Below the pieces are notes generated by a model. It made no database searches. It saw nothing but the letters and a program-made list of their open reading frames with translations, and had not been told where the DNA came from. This document shows positions 31,566 through 38,976 of a stretch of DNA of 41,615 nt, one piece after another. The position numbers were made by a program, and so were the translations under genes. The stretch spans positions 1-41,615 of the forward strand of contig DAIOKN010000019.1 in the NCBI GenBank assembly GCA_036756705.1, in the 5' to 3' direction. Within the stretch, counting starts at the first letter, position 1; each line of letters starts with the position of its first letter. This stretch comes from Caproicibacter sp002399225 (GTDB taxonomy: Bacteria; Bacillota; Clostridia; Oscillospirales; Acutalibacteraceae).

Positions 31566-32588
31566 TTAAAACTGATTTAGAAATCTGACGTCGTTTTCAT
31601 AGAACAGACGCATGTCGTCGATGCTGTATTTGCGCATGACGAGACGTTCCAGTCCCATGCCGAACGCGAAGCCGCTATACTCCTCCGGGTCGATGCCGCA
31701 GTTCGTCAGCACTTTCGGATGCACCATGCCGCAGCCGAGAAGTTCGATCCAGCCTTCGCCTTTGCACAGGCGGCAGCCCTCGCCGTGGCAGTGGAAGCAC
31801 TGTACGTCCACTTCGGCGGAAGGTTCTGTAAACGGAAAGTGGTGCGGGCGGAACCGCACGACGGAATCTTCGCCGTACATGCGCTTGATGATGGTTTCCA
31901 GCGTACCTTTCAGGTTGGAGAACGTGATGTCCTTGTCCACCACAAGCCCTTCAATCTGATGAAACAGCGGGGAATGGGTGGCGTCTACGGCGTCGGAACG
32001 GTAAACGCGGCCGGGGGAGATTATGCGGATCGGCGGTTTCTGCTTTTCCATCGTGCGTACCTGCACGGGGGAAGTCTGTGTGCGAAGCAGGATGTTGTCC
32101 GTGATGTAAAACGTGTCCTGTGTGTCGCGCGCGGGGTGGTCTTTCGGCATGTTGAGCGCTTCAAAATTGTAATAGTCGTATTCAACTTCAGGCCCGCTGA
32201 CAATGTCGAAGCCCATGCCGATAAAGATTTCCTTGATTTCACTGAGCTCTAGGCTCAGAGGATGCCTGTGTCCCAAAACGCGGCGTTTACCCGGCAGGGT
32301 GACGTCGATTTTCTCCCGCTTCAGGCGCTGGGCCGTCTCCGCCTCGTGAAGCTCCGTAGCGCGGTCCGTCAGTTCCTTTTCAATCAGCGCACGCAGCTCG
32401 TTAGCGTGCTGACCGATCACGGGGCGCTCTTTTTCCGGCAGATTGCGCATCTGCTTGAGAATGGCAGTCAGCTCTCCCTTTTTTCCCAGATATTGAATGC
32501 GGAGGTTTTCCAGGCTTTGCTTATCTTTCGTCTCTTTCAGTTCCCCTTCCGCCTTTTTGCGGAGGTTTTCCAGATCTTCTTTTATCAT
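31566..32588 (-). CDS. pheS: Phenylalanyl-tRNA synthetase alpha subunit
   Basis: The catalytic subunit has 340 residues and class II motifs. The N-terminal coiled coil (about 1-80) binds tRNA-Phe. Later segments are HPLSLELSEIKEIFIGMGFD, ALNMPKDHPARDTQDTFYI, FHQIEGLVVDKDITFSNLKG and SGFAFGMGLERLVMRKY, all PheS landmarks. I used the ATG at 32588, which has AAGGGA 8 bp upstream; earlier in-frame starts lie inside the T-box terminator region. Confidence 0.96.
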   Translation of the reverse strand: MIKEDLENLRKKAEGELKETKDKQSLENLRIQYLGKKGELTAILKQMRNLPEKERPVIGQHANELRALIEKELTDRATELHEAETAQRLKREKIDVTLPGKRRVLGHRHPLSLELSEIKEIFIGMGFDIVSGPEVEYDYYNFEALNMPKDHPARDTQDTFYITDNILLRTQTSPVQVRTMEKQKPPIRIISPGRVYRSDAVDATHSPLFHQIEGLVVDKDITFSNLKGTLETIIKRMYGEDSVVRFRPHHFPFTEPSAEVDVQCFHCHGEGCRLCKGEGWIELLGCGMVHPKVLTNCGIDPEEYSGFAFGMGLERLVMRKYSIDDMRLFYENDVRFLNQF

Positions 32589-32878
32589 GCGGGTCATCCC
32601 TTTCTGATTCATGTCAGTCTCAGACAAAATAAAAAACACCTTCGTCCCGCAAGGGACGAAGGTGTAATCTCCGTGGTACCACCCTAATTGTAACTTAAAG
32701 TGGCCATTAACGGCGCCGCCCGGAACGGCCTACTTTCGTTCGGTTCAGCCGCACCGCTCCAAAGGGAACTTCACCGTTTCGTTCCGTAAACGTGCTTTCA
32801 GCCGATGGCACGTTCTCTCTGACCGGTATAGAAAACGACTACTTCCTTTTTCATCGCGTTTCATTGTTTAATATCTTG
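32589..32878 (-). promoter_or_regulatory. T-box leader of pheS-pheT
   Basis: On the minus strand the leader carries the T-box core GGTGGTACCACGG (32671-32683). Next comes a 12-bp perfect terminator stem (32637-32648 with 32653-32664) ending in U residues. The Stem I region is rich in hairpins, with an AGAGAG-type segment, and a TTC at 32768-32766 sits just before CCTTTGGAGC, a good candidate for the Phe specifier codon. Uncharged tRNA-Phe would favour read-through. The specifier assignment is by eye. Confidence 0.88.
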
Positions 32879-32884
32879 AAACAT

Positions 32885-32913
32885 AATATAACACGCTTTT
32901 TGCCCGATTGCAA
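32885..32913 (-). promoter_or_regulatory. Promoter of the pheS T-box operon
   Basis: On the minus strand there is a -35 TTGCAA (32908-32913), a 17-bp spacer and a -10 TATATT (32885-32890) preceded by TGT, an extended -10. The predicted start near 32878 gives a leader of about 290 nt. Confidence 0.65.
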
Positions 32914-32971
32914 GAGAAAATCCTTGTTTTCCAGTGGAAAAGAACACAGCGAGACGAAAGTACGATGAAAA

Positions 32972-33000
32972 TTGTAATCGGTTTCCTTCTGTGCTAAAAT
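32972..33000 (+). promoter_or_regulatory. Promoter of the gene at 33029 and acpS-nnrD
   Basis: The -35 is TTGTAA (32972-32977), the spacer is 17 bp, and the -10 is TAAAAT (32995-33000) with TGC before it. It is divergent from the pheS promoter about 60 bp away. Confidence 0.6.
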
Positions 33001-33028
33001 AAAAAGGTACTTTCGGGAGGAAGAGAAG

Positions 33029-33550
33029 ATGGATGTCTTCATTGAGCAACTGATCAAAAGGAAATTCGGCCTGCGGGATTATCTGATTTTTGCAGGAATC
33101 CTCGCAGCCGGAATTTGCCTGGTCCTTCTCTCCGTACTTTTCCTGCTGCCGTTTGCGATTTTTGTTTTGGCCGGTGCTGCCTACGGTGTCTATTTCCTGA
33201 TCACTTCGCGGAGCGTGGAGTTCGAATACAGTGTGACAAACGGAAATCTCACGATCGACAAAATTATCCACAAGAGCCGGCGCAAACAGGTGATTTCCAT
33301 CGACGCTCATACGGTGGAGAAGATGGGAAAATACGATCCGCAAAAGCGCCCAGTAAAATCTTCCAAATTTAACGGTAGACGGATTGTTGCGTCCGAGACG
33401 GAGAACGGGGAGGGCGCGTGGTATTTTTGCGCCCGGGACCCAAAGGCGGGGAATGTTTTTGTCATTTTCAGTCCGGATGAAAGGACGCTGGATGCGATCC
33501 GGCCGTTTTTACCAAGGCAGGTGGCAAGAGATGCTTTTGGTCGGTACTGA
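33029..33550 (+). CDS. Two-helix membrane protein of unknown function
   Basis: The protein has 173 residues. Two adjacent transmembrane helices lie at about 18-38 and 41-58 (LIFAGILAAGICLVLLSVLF, FAIFVLAGAAYGVYFLI). The rest is a cytoplasmic-looking beta-rich domain with SVEFEYSVTNGNLTIDKI and a PH-like pattern, ending IRPFLPRQ. It resembles the clostridial DUF6106-type proteins in my memory, which I cannot verify. GGGAGGAAGAG precedes the ATG. Its last 20 bp overlap the start of the acpS-nnrD gene, so the two are probably coupled. Confidence 0.75.
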   Translation: MDVFIEQLIKRKFGLRDYLIFAGILAAGICLVLLSVLFLLPFAIFVLAGAAYGVYFLITSRSVEFEYSVTNGNLTIDKIIHKSRRKQVISIDAHTVEKMGKYDPQKRPVKSSKFNGRRIVASETENGEGAWYFCARDPKAGNVFVIFSPDERTLDAIRPFLPRQVARDAFGRY

Positions 33551-34781
33551 CCTGATTGAGATTAAAAGAATTGCGGAGTCCATGCGGAACCCGCGCTTCT
33601 GCAAAAGAATTTTAGGAAAAACGGAATATGAACAACTCGCCGAACGCGGGTTTCCCGCTCAGAGTGTCGCAGCCAGTTTCTGCGCAAAGGAAGCGTTTGC
33701 CAAAGCGATTGGCATGGGACTCGGCGGATTTTGCCTGGGAGAAGCGGAACTTTTGCGTGCACCGGGCGGCAGGCCGGAGCTGTGCCTTTCCGGAAAGGCT
33801 GCGGAACTGGGGGCGGGAATCCGGTTTTCCGTCAGCGTGACGCATACCGACTCGACCGCGGCTGCAACCGTGGTCGGCTGGGGCCAAGAGCCCTGCGGTG
33901 TGGGGCAGGAAAATTGCGAAGGAAAAAAAATTTTGCTTTCAATGCTGAAACCCCGCAGGCCGGAAAGTAATAAAGGGGATTACGGTCGCCTTTTGTGTGC
34001 CTGCGGCAGCGAGGGCATGGCGGGCGCCGCCGCTATGAGTACGCTTTCCGCCTTGCGGTGCGGCGCGGGCATTGTGGAAACCGCTTTGCCGAAATCCATT
34101 TATCCCGTCGTCGCCGCCCTTGCACCGGAGGCCGTTTTCACTTTGCTGGAAGTGTCTTCAGAAAACGGTCTGACGCGCCATGGCGAAGAATCGCTTCGGG
34201 CGGCGCTTTCCCGCGCCAGTGCGTGCCTAGTCGGATGCGGGCTTGGAAAAAGCCCTTATGCACGCACGACCGTTTCCCTGTTGCTTCGGGAAGCCGGAGT
34301 TCCGCTTGTCTTGGACGCGGATGGCATAAATCTTGTGTCGGAACATATAGATGAACTGAAAACAGCACATGCTCCGCTGATCCTGACACCGCATCCCGGC
34401 GAAATGGCCCGTTTGCTCAAAACGACCGTGCGGGAAGTTCAGAGGGCTCGGGCAAACTGCGCCTTATCGTTTGCCAGGCGGTTCGGTGTCGTTCTTGTTC
34501 TGAAAGGAGCCGGAACGCTGGTCGCTTCGCCGGAGGGCCGGCTGTACCGGAACACAACCGGAAACCCGGGCATGGCGAAAGGCGGAAGCGGGGACGTGCT
34601 GGCGGGAATGATCGCTTCCTTTGCCGCGCAGGGTGTTGCTCCGTTTGATGCGGCGGCCGGAGCCGTGTATCTGCACGGTTTGGCGGGAGACCGCTGCGCG
34701 CAGTTGCTGTCCCAGAGCGCCATGCTTCCCACTGACCTGATCAGAGAGCTGCCGGTGCTGTTTTCAGAGTTGGGGCGGTAG
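33531..34781 (+). CDS. Fused holo-ACP synthase (AcpS) and NAD(P)H-hydrate dehydratase (NnrD)
   Basis: One 416-residue frame joins two enzymes. Residues 1-117 are AcpS, which transfers phosphopantetheine from CoA to ACP: GTDLIEIKRI with D7, and SFCAKEAFAKAIGMG with E54. A short linker (118-140) leads to a YjeF C-terminal-type NnrD domain, which repairs hydrated NAD(P)H using ADP or ATP. Its motifs are KGDYGRLLCACGS, LTPHPGEMARLL and NTTGNPGMAKGGSGDVLAGMI. The NnrE epimerase part of the common NnrE-NnrD fusion is absent. The ATG at 33531 has GCAGGTGG upstream. No stop or frameshift separates the domains. Confidence 0.9.
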   Translation: MLLVGTDLIEIKRIAESMRNPRFCKRILGKTEYEQLAERGFPAQSVAASFCAKEAFAKAIGMGLGGFCLGEAELLRAPGGRPELCLSGKAAELGAGIRFSVSVTHTDSTAAATVVGWGQEPCGVGQENCEGKKILLSMLKPRRPESNKGDYGRLLCACGSEGMAGAAAMSTLSALRCGAGIVETALPKSIYPVVAALAPEAVFTLLEVSSENGLTRHGEESLRAALSRASACLVGCGLGKSPYARTTVSLLLREAGVPLVLDADGINLVSEHIDELKTAHAPLILTPHPGEMARLLKTTVREVQRARANCALSFARRFGVVLVLKGAGTLVASPEGRLYRNTTGNPGMAKGGSGDVLAGMIASFAAQGVAPFDAAAGAVYLHGLAGDRCAQLLSQSAMLPTDLIRELPVLFSELGR

Positions 34782-34815
34782 CCTGCGCGCCGCCCGGATA
34801 GGAGGAAAACAGCTG

Positions 34816-35349
34816 GTGTGCCGGAGAATTTTAGCGGCCGCCGCAGCGCTTTGCCTGCTGCTCGGCGGCTGCTCAAATCCCAAAGCCGAGGTCAGCAATC
34901 TTCGCTTTCAGTTTGACTGTAAGGCAGATGTGCAATATCCGGGCGGCAGTGTCACCTGCTCTTTTCAGCGGATGGGGCAGGAAAACGCAGAGCTGGAGAT
35001 CCTTTCGGGCGGTTCCCAGGGCCTTTCCTGGGTCTGGAGCGGCGACGGCTTTACCGTTTTGTACCAGGGCCTGGCTGCGTCTGGCGAAAGCTGCGTGCTG
35101 CCCAAGGATTCGTTTGCCGCCGTTCTGGTCCATACGCTGGATCAGGCGGAAAAGGCCGGCTCTCTGACCCCAGCGCATGGCAATGAGTTTTCGGGGAACG
35201 CCGGGTATGACTACACCCTGACCGCAGATCCGGAAACGGGTCAGATTCAGGCGCTGAATGTTCCGGAATGCGGGGTAAAGGTGAAATTCTATGATTACGC
35301 CCAACAGACGATCGGAACGAATCCTGACGCGGATGCGCTTCCGGATTAA
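34816..35349 (+). CDS. Predicted lipoprotein of unknown function
   Basis: This 177-residue protein starts with a basic segment and a short hydrophobic signal ending in a lipobox (CLLLGGC), so it is probably lipidated at C20 and processed by LspA. The mature part (about 157 residues) is polar and beta-rich with no family I recognise; segments such as LRFQFDCKADVQYPGGSV and EFSGNAGYDYTLTADPETG suggest a compact domain. The start is a GTG with GGAGG 10 bp upstream. It follows acpS-nnrD by 34 bp and is closed by a terminator. Confidence 0.78.
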   Translation: MCRRILAAAAALCLLLGGCSNPKAEVSNLRFQFDCKADVQYPGGSVTCSFQRMGQENAELEILSGGSQGLSWVWSGDGFTVLYQGLAASGESCVLPKDSFAAVLVHTLDQAEKAGSLTPAHGNEFSGNAGYDYTLTADPETGQIQALNVPECGVKVKFYDYAQQTIGTNPDADALPD

Positions 35350-35364
35350 AATCCACTGAAATTG

Positions 35365-35393
35365 CTGCCGGCTTTATTGCCGGCAGATTTTTT
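35365..35393 (+). terminator. Rho-independent terminator after the lipoprotein gene
   Basis: CTGCCGGC (35365-35372) pairs perfectly with GCCGGCAG (35379-35386) across TTTATT, and ATTTTTT follows. Confidence 0.9.
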
Positions 35394-35402
35394 ACGCTAA
35401 AA

Positions 35403-35432
35403 TTGACACATATACTTAACATTTATTATTAT
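35403..35432 (+). promoter_or_regulatory. Promoter of the XRE-membrane protein pair
   Basis: The -35 is a perfect TTGACA (35403-35408), the spacer is 18 bp, and the -10 is TATTAT (35427-35432). Downstream, TAGTTTACTATTTACT contains two TTTACT copies in tandem that could serve as an operator for the XRE protein (speculative). Confidence 0.7.
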
Positions 35433-35463
35433 ATAGTTTACTATTTACTCCAGAGGTGATCAA

Positions 35464-35679
35464 ATGCCACGAAATTTGAAAATCAAAGCCGCCCGTGCGG
35501 AACACGATATGACGCAAAAATCACTTGCCGACGCCGTGGGGATTTCCCGCCAAACCATGAATGCCATTGAGCAAGGCGGATACAATCCGACCATTCGGCT
35601 ATGCCGCGCAATCTGCCGTGTGCTTGGAAAATCGCTTGATGAACTTTTTGGAGAGGAGAATGACTATGTGGAAAAATAA
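35464..35679 (+). CDS. Small XRE-family transcriptional regulator
   Basis: This 71-residue protein is almost entirely one HTH_3 domain: LKIKAARAEHDMTQKSLADAVGISRQTMNAIEQG, with NPTIRLCRAICRVLGKSLDELF completing the five-helix fold. It resembles the YgzD-like stand-alone XRE proteins that precede small membrane genes. GAGGTGATC lies before the ATG. The 3' end overlaps the next gene by 14 bp, so the two form a unit, and autoregulation is likely (inference). Confidence 0.9.
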   Translation: MPRNLKIKAARAEHDMTQKSLADAVGISRQTMNAIEQGGYNPTIRLCRAICRVLGKSLDELFGEENDYVEK

Positions 35680-36112
35680 TTTGGATGAAATGAAGGAACT
35701 GGAATTGCTCAAAATTGAGCACAGAGGCATGTGGCTGGCATTCTGGGGGCTGTTTGCCTCAATCCTTCTGCAAATTATTTTGGGATTCGGATTCCGCCAG
35801 ATTATGGGCGAATGGATCGTCTTTATGGTACTTTGCCTTTATGTGCTGGTTGCGTGTATCCGAAAAGGCATTTGGGACAGACACCTAAAGCCCAATATCA
35901 AAACCAATCTGGTGCTCAGCTTGATTGCCGCCGCGGCGGTGTGCGGTGCGGTGGCCGCGCGCGGCAATTGGGCCGCTACTGCGGCATTGCCTCTGGGTAC
36001 CGTGATTCTCGGTGCGATCACTTTTGGTCTGTGTTTTGTGCTACTCACCGTATCCGGTAAACTTTGTGCCTGCCGAAAAGCAAAACTCAACGGAGAAGCC
36101 AAGATGAAATAA
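35666..36112 (+). CDS. Four-helix membrane protein paired with the XRE regulator
   Basis: The protein has 148 residues. A charged N terminus (DEMKELELLKIEHRG) precedes four hydrophobic segments at about 23-43, 51-68, 84-102 and 106-133, with a basic tail. It resembles DUF6773-type proteins in my memory, unverified. I chose the ATG at 35666, 7 bp from GAGAGGAG, rather than the ATG at 35660, which is one base from it. XRE plus small membrane protein pairs are common in Firmicutes and often uncharacterised. A role in stress or lifestyle switching is a guess. Confidence 0.75.
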   Translation: MWKNNLDEMKELELLKIEHRGMWLAFWGLFASILLQIILGFGFRQIMGEWIVFMVLCLYVLVACIRKGIWDRHLKPNIKTNLVLSLIAAAAVCGAVAARGNWAATAALPLGTVILGAITFGLCFVLLTVSGKLCACRKAKLNGEAKMK

Positions 36113-36267
36113 CATTTTTTCAAGCTTCCCCAGAGACAAATTATCAAGGACGAAACGATAGTCGCTGCGAGACAGACTATGCGAATTCTTCTTCGTTCAG
36201 ACAAGTCTTCGGAAACCTCCGCTTTCCATCAGCTAAGCGCAGAGGCTATTCCAGCATACTGAGCATC

Positions 36268-37713
36268 TTATTCATTGCAGTCAATATGCTTTACTACAAT
36301 TTTCGGAACATAAATATATTTGTATTTTACTCCCCGATTTTTTACAATGTGCTTTGGAAACAAAAATGTACTATAGTCAATAATGTAATTACCATTATTG
36401 CTTTTACTTTGACTGTACAAAACATCTTTAATAAAATTATTATCTTTGTCTACCACTGTATAGTCAGAAAACAATACGACATTATTAGACTCTAAGCGCA
36501 TGATCATATCAACTTGACTTTGTATTTTATTGGGTAAAAGGATATCATTTTGCGCTATCCAGAAAAAGTATTCCCCAGTCATTTCTTTAATACCTAAGTT
36601 AATTGCTCCATATCCTATATTATTTGTTATACTAAAATATCTTACTCGTTGACCAAAGCAAGTTAAAATTTCACTTTTTAGAATGTTTTCATCACATCCG
36701 TCATTTATAGCAATTATTTCTACTTTGTTATATGACTGCTTGATGACGCTCTCAATGCACGCTTTCCATGGAGACTTTAAATCTGAAATAGGTATAATGA
36801 CTGATACCTTCATTAAAAGTTTCTTTATTATTACATTATGATTTATAGTCGGTCTAATAGCTGTATTTAAATCGGATAATTCAATTGAAGGGAGTTTACC
36901 ATAATCGCTTAATATCCTACTGTTTAATTTCAAATTGCCGCTGTCAGCAATCGCTGTATTTATAACGTCATCTTTTTCTCCTTCTTTCAAGTGATATACA
37001 ATACTATCCAAAGAAGTTATATGAAGTATCCCTAATTTGCTGAGCTTTTCATAAAAATTTTCGTCACCATATTGAACCACATCATCAAATGTCTTTCCGG
37101 CAATATTACCCTCAGGATAAAGTCCTGCATACATTGCCGCATCTTTATAAAACAAACAGGGCATATATGCGCCATCAAATTTAACACCTGTTTTTCTAAC
37201 TTTATTAGAATATTTTAAGAACTCATCCTTTTTAAAGTTATCCGGAGAATTTCCAAAATTGGCATGATATGCGCCTGGAAAAACATGAAACTTTGGGTGT
37301 CCCGGTTCAACGAGTGTAGATGTAACGACATTTTTATATTCAGAGTATTTCATTAAATTTTCGAGCCAATCCGGTGAAAAATAATTATCGCTATTTATTA
37401 ATACAATTCTAAAACCTTTCGCATTTAAAATTCCTTGGTTATAACCTCTATAGACACGATTCATATATTCAGGCTTTCCATAGCCTTGTAAAAACAGTTC
37501 ATTTTCTGTGCATGCTTTATTATAGTTTACATAAAAAGGGTATCCCTTTATGATTAAGTGATTTAACAACTCATCTGTAGGATCATTTGCGATAAAGAAA
37601 AACTCCGCCTTCCCATTTTTAAGCATCGGAGTAAATTCCATCAATGAATCATATACCCAATCTGCCAGCTTACAAGACCTGTAAATTAATGAAATAATCG
37701 ATACCTCTACCAT
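36268..37713 (-). CDS. Tandem GT2-like glycosyltransferase, second domain probably truncated
   Basis: The protein has 481 residues and is clearly AT-rich against its neighbours. The first GT-A-like domain (about 1-230) has VSIISLIYRSCKLADWVYDSL, YRGYNQGILNAKGFRIVLINSDN with an acidic NSDNY, and YKDAAMYAGLYPEG. A second GT2 domain begins near 300 with KVSVIIPISDLKSPWKACIE, VEIIAINDGCDE and an IAQNDILLP acidic motif. It has only about 180 residues, short for a full GT2 domain, and ends DCNE. The donor and acceptor are unknown. GAGGTG lies 5 bp before the ATG, which overlaps the end of the upstream glycosyltransferase gene by 7 bp. Confidence 0.8.
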   Translation of the reverse strand: MVEVSIISLIYRSCKLADWVYDSLMEFTPMLKNGKAEFFFIANDPTDELLNHLIIKGYPFYVNYNKACTENELFLQGYGKPEYMNRVYRGYNQGILNAKGFRIVLINSDNYFSPDWLENLMKYSEYKNVVTSTLVEPGHPKFHVFPGAYHANFGNSPDNFKKDEFLKYSNKVRKTGVKFDGAYMPCLFYKDAAMYAGLYPEGNIAGKTFDDVVQYGDENFYEKLSKLGILHITSLDSIVYHLKEGEKDDVINTAIADSGNLKLNSRILSDYGKLPSIELSDLNTAIRPTINHNVIIKKLLMKVSVIIPISDLKSPWKACIESVIKQSYNKVEIIAINDGCDENILKSEILTCFGQRVRYFSITNNIGYGAINLGIKEMTGEYFFWIAQNDILLPNKIQSQVDMIMRLESNNVVLFSDYTVVDKDNNFIKDVLYSQSKSNNGNYIIDYSTFLFPKHIVKNRGVKYKYIYVPKIVVKHIDCNE

Positions 37714-38540
37714 TTTACACCTCGTTCATCAAAAAAATTTTCCCACTTTTTTTTAACACTTGCTCTATCCCAATTTAAGTCGAACACATCATCTCTTGGG
37801 TGCTTTGACGGAATGAATTCTCTGTGCTCATTTCCGAAGAATTCAAAAGGAATATCGCAGGCCATCGCTTCCCATTCAGCCATATAGAATGGTGATAACT
37901 TGCTTGTGGATAGAAAAAAATCGGCAGAATTTATCAATTCACAAATCTGGGATTGACTTATTTTTACAAAGTTACTTGCCCCTTGCATGGCGCTTGCTTC
38001 CATTTTCCACTTCCAGATTACAATAAAATAAATATCCTTGTTTAGTGAGGAATATCTTAGCAATTCGGAATAGCCTTTCATTGGATGATTAGTTCCAATC
38101 CAAATACCTATTTTTTTATTCAAAGGCAAATTGTATTTTGAACGCAATTCAGACTTATGCTTTAGGGGTTTAAACAAATCAGTATTGACACCAATCGGAA
38201 TAACTTCAACACTGCCAAATTTTGAATAATCTGTTATGGATGCTTCTGTTGCTACTGTCCTATAAGTACAATACTGTGCCGCTTCGTAAATTTTTGCTAT
38301 TCGATCATCCCATTGAGCGCAATGAAACACTTTTTTCATCTGAGGATATAGTTCCCAGCATAATGCGGTTTGTTTTCCGTCAATGGGTAAAAAGCCCAAA
38401 GTTGAATATCTTAAGAGCATGTCTTCTTGGTTCAGACTGTTTGGAATTTCAAAACTACATTTGGGGAATTCTCGTTGGAACCATGTCCAGAATGTGTCTT
38501 CACCTAAACCGCTTTTAACCTCGCAATTTAAATATATCAT
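37707..38540 (-). CDS. GT4-like glycosyltransferase
   Basis: This 277-residue protein, also AT-rich, has the look of a GT-B fold enzyme. Segments such as VEVIPIGVNTDLFKPLKHK, LRSKYNLPLNKKIGIWIGTNHPMKGYSE and SPFYMAEWEAMACDIPFEFFG match the C-terminal half of GT4 proteins. The N-terminal half is short, and the first glutamate of the usual E-x7-E motif is not obvious. The ATG at 38540 has GGAGG 7 bp upstream. The frame continues upstream to 38648 without a ribosome site. With the next gene it forms a small glycan-modifying unit, probably for cell-surface polysaccharide or protein glycosylation (inference). Confidence 0.75.
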   Translation of the reverse strand: MIYLNCEVKSGLGEDTFWTWFQREFPKCSFEIPNSLNQEDMLLRYSTLGFLPIDGKQTALCWELYPQMKKVFHCAQWDDRIAKIYEAAQYCTYRTVATEASITDYSKFGSVEVIPIGVNTDLFKPLKHKSELRSKYNLPLNKKIGIWIGTNHPMKGYSELLRYSSLNKDIYFIVIWKWKMEASAMQGASNFVKISQSQICELINSADFFLSTSKLSPFYMAEWEAMACDIPFEFFGNEHREFIPSKHPRDDVFDLNWDRASVKKKWENFFDERGVKW

Positions 38541-38640
38541 TTTTAAGCCTCCACTATAATGGATTTCATCCTCACGGATTAACCTACCTTCACTGAAATT
38601 GTCGTTTCCCTTGAAGCGATCAGCTTTAGCTTTCATATTC

Positions 38641-38781
38641 TTAGACATTTCTACTGCTTTGCCTGCAGACCTTGTGTCGTTGGTAATTTTCTCTGATAGC
38701 CTGCACGAATGCCTTTGCTAATTTAAGAGTTGTGATTCCGGTCCAGACGGAGGTTGCATAGCTGTCGACTTTACCCTTTGA
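38641..38781 (-). pseudogene. Short coding-like remnant of an unidentified gene
   Basis: The frame is open for 46 residues and has protein-like composition (VDSYATSVWTGITTLKLAKA and AFVQAIRENYQ). It has no start codon context and is preceded in frame by TAG. It ends just upstream of the glycosyltransferase gene. It resembles the C-terminal tail of a lost enzyme, but I cannot name the family. The rest of 38541-38975 shows no other gene, only hairpins. Confidence 0.35.
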
Positions 38782-38934
38782 CTACATGAACCAGTGAAAA
38801 AGGCTGCTTATTGAATTATATGCGGCGAATGAATCATATGCTACTACAATCGCTTATGATAGTTTTCCTTTAACATGTGGCATCTCGATTATTCTGCCGG
38901 CCGAAGGACCCGGCTGTTCGGTAAATAGTGTAAT

Positions 38935-38976
38935 AGCCAAACCTACGGCTTTTTTGTAGATTTGGCTGTATTTTTT
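38935..38976 (+). terminator. Inverted repeat with T-run at the end of the MFS gene
   Basis: AGCCAAACCTAC (38935-38946) pairs with GTAGATTTGGCT (38956-38967) with one mismatch. The plus strand then has TATTTTTT (38969-38975), a good terminator for plus-strand transcription although no plus gene precedes it. On the minus strand it lies right after the MFS stop but lacks a U-run. Confidence 0.55.

Noticed and set aside
31719..32252. Plus-strand frame opposite pheS
   Set aside because: pheS is full length with all class II motifs; the plus frame has no ribosome site and no recognisable content.
33384..33530. N-terminal extension of the AcpS-NnrD frame
   Set aside because: It lies inside the preceding membrane gene, and AcpS proteins begin exactly at the ATG at 33531.
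36113..36267. Possible remnant of a membrane protein N terminus on the minus strand (a hydrophobic stretch near 36130-36200)
   Set aside because: The frame runs into the membrane gene on the other strand and has no clear start site, so chance cannot be excluded.
36064..36495. Plus-strand open frame after the four-helix membrane gene
   Set aside because: It is antisense to the AT-rich glycosyltransferase gene, starts inside the membrane gene and lacks a ribosome site.
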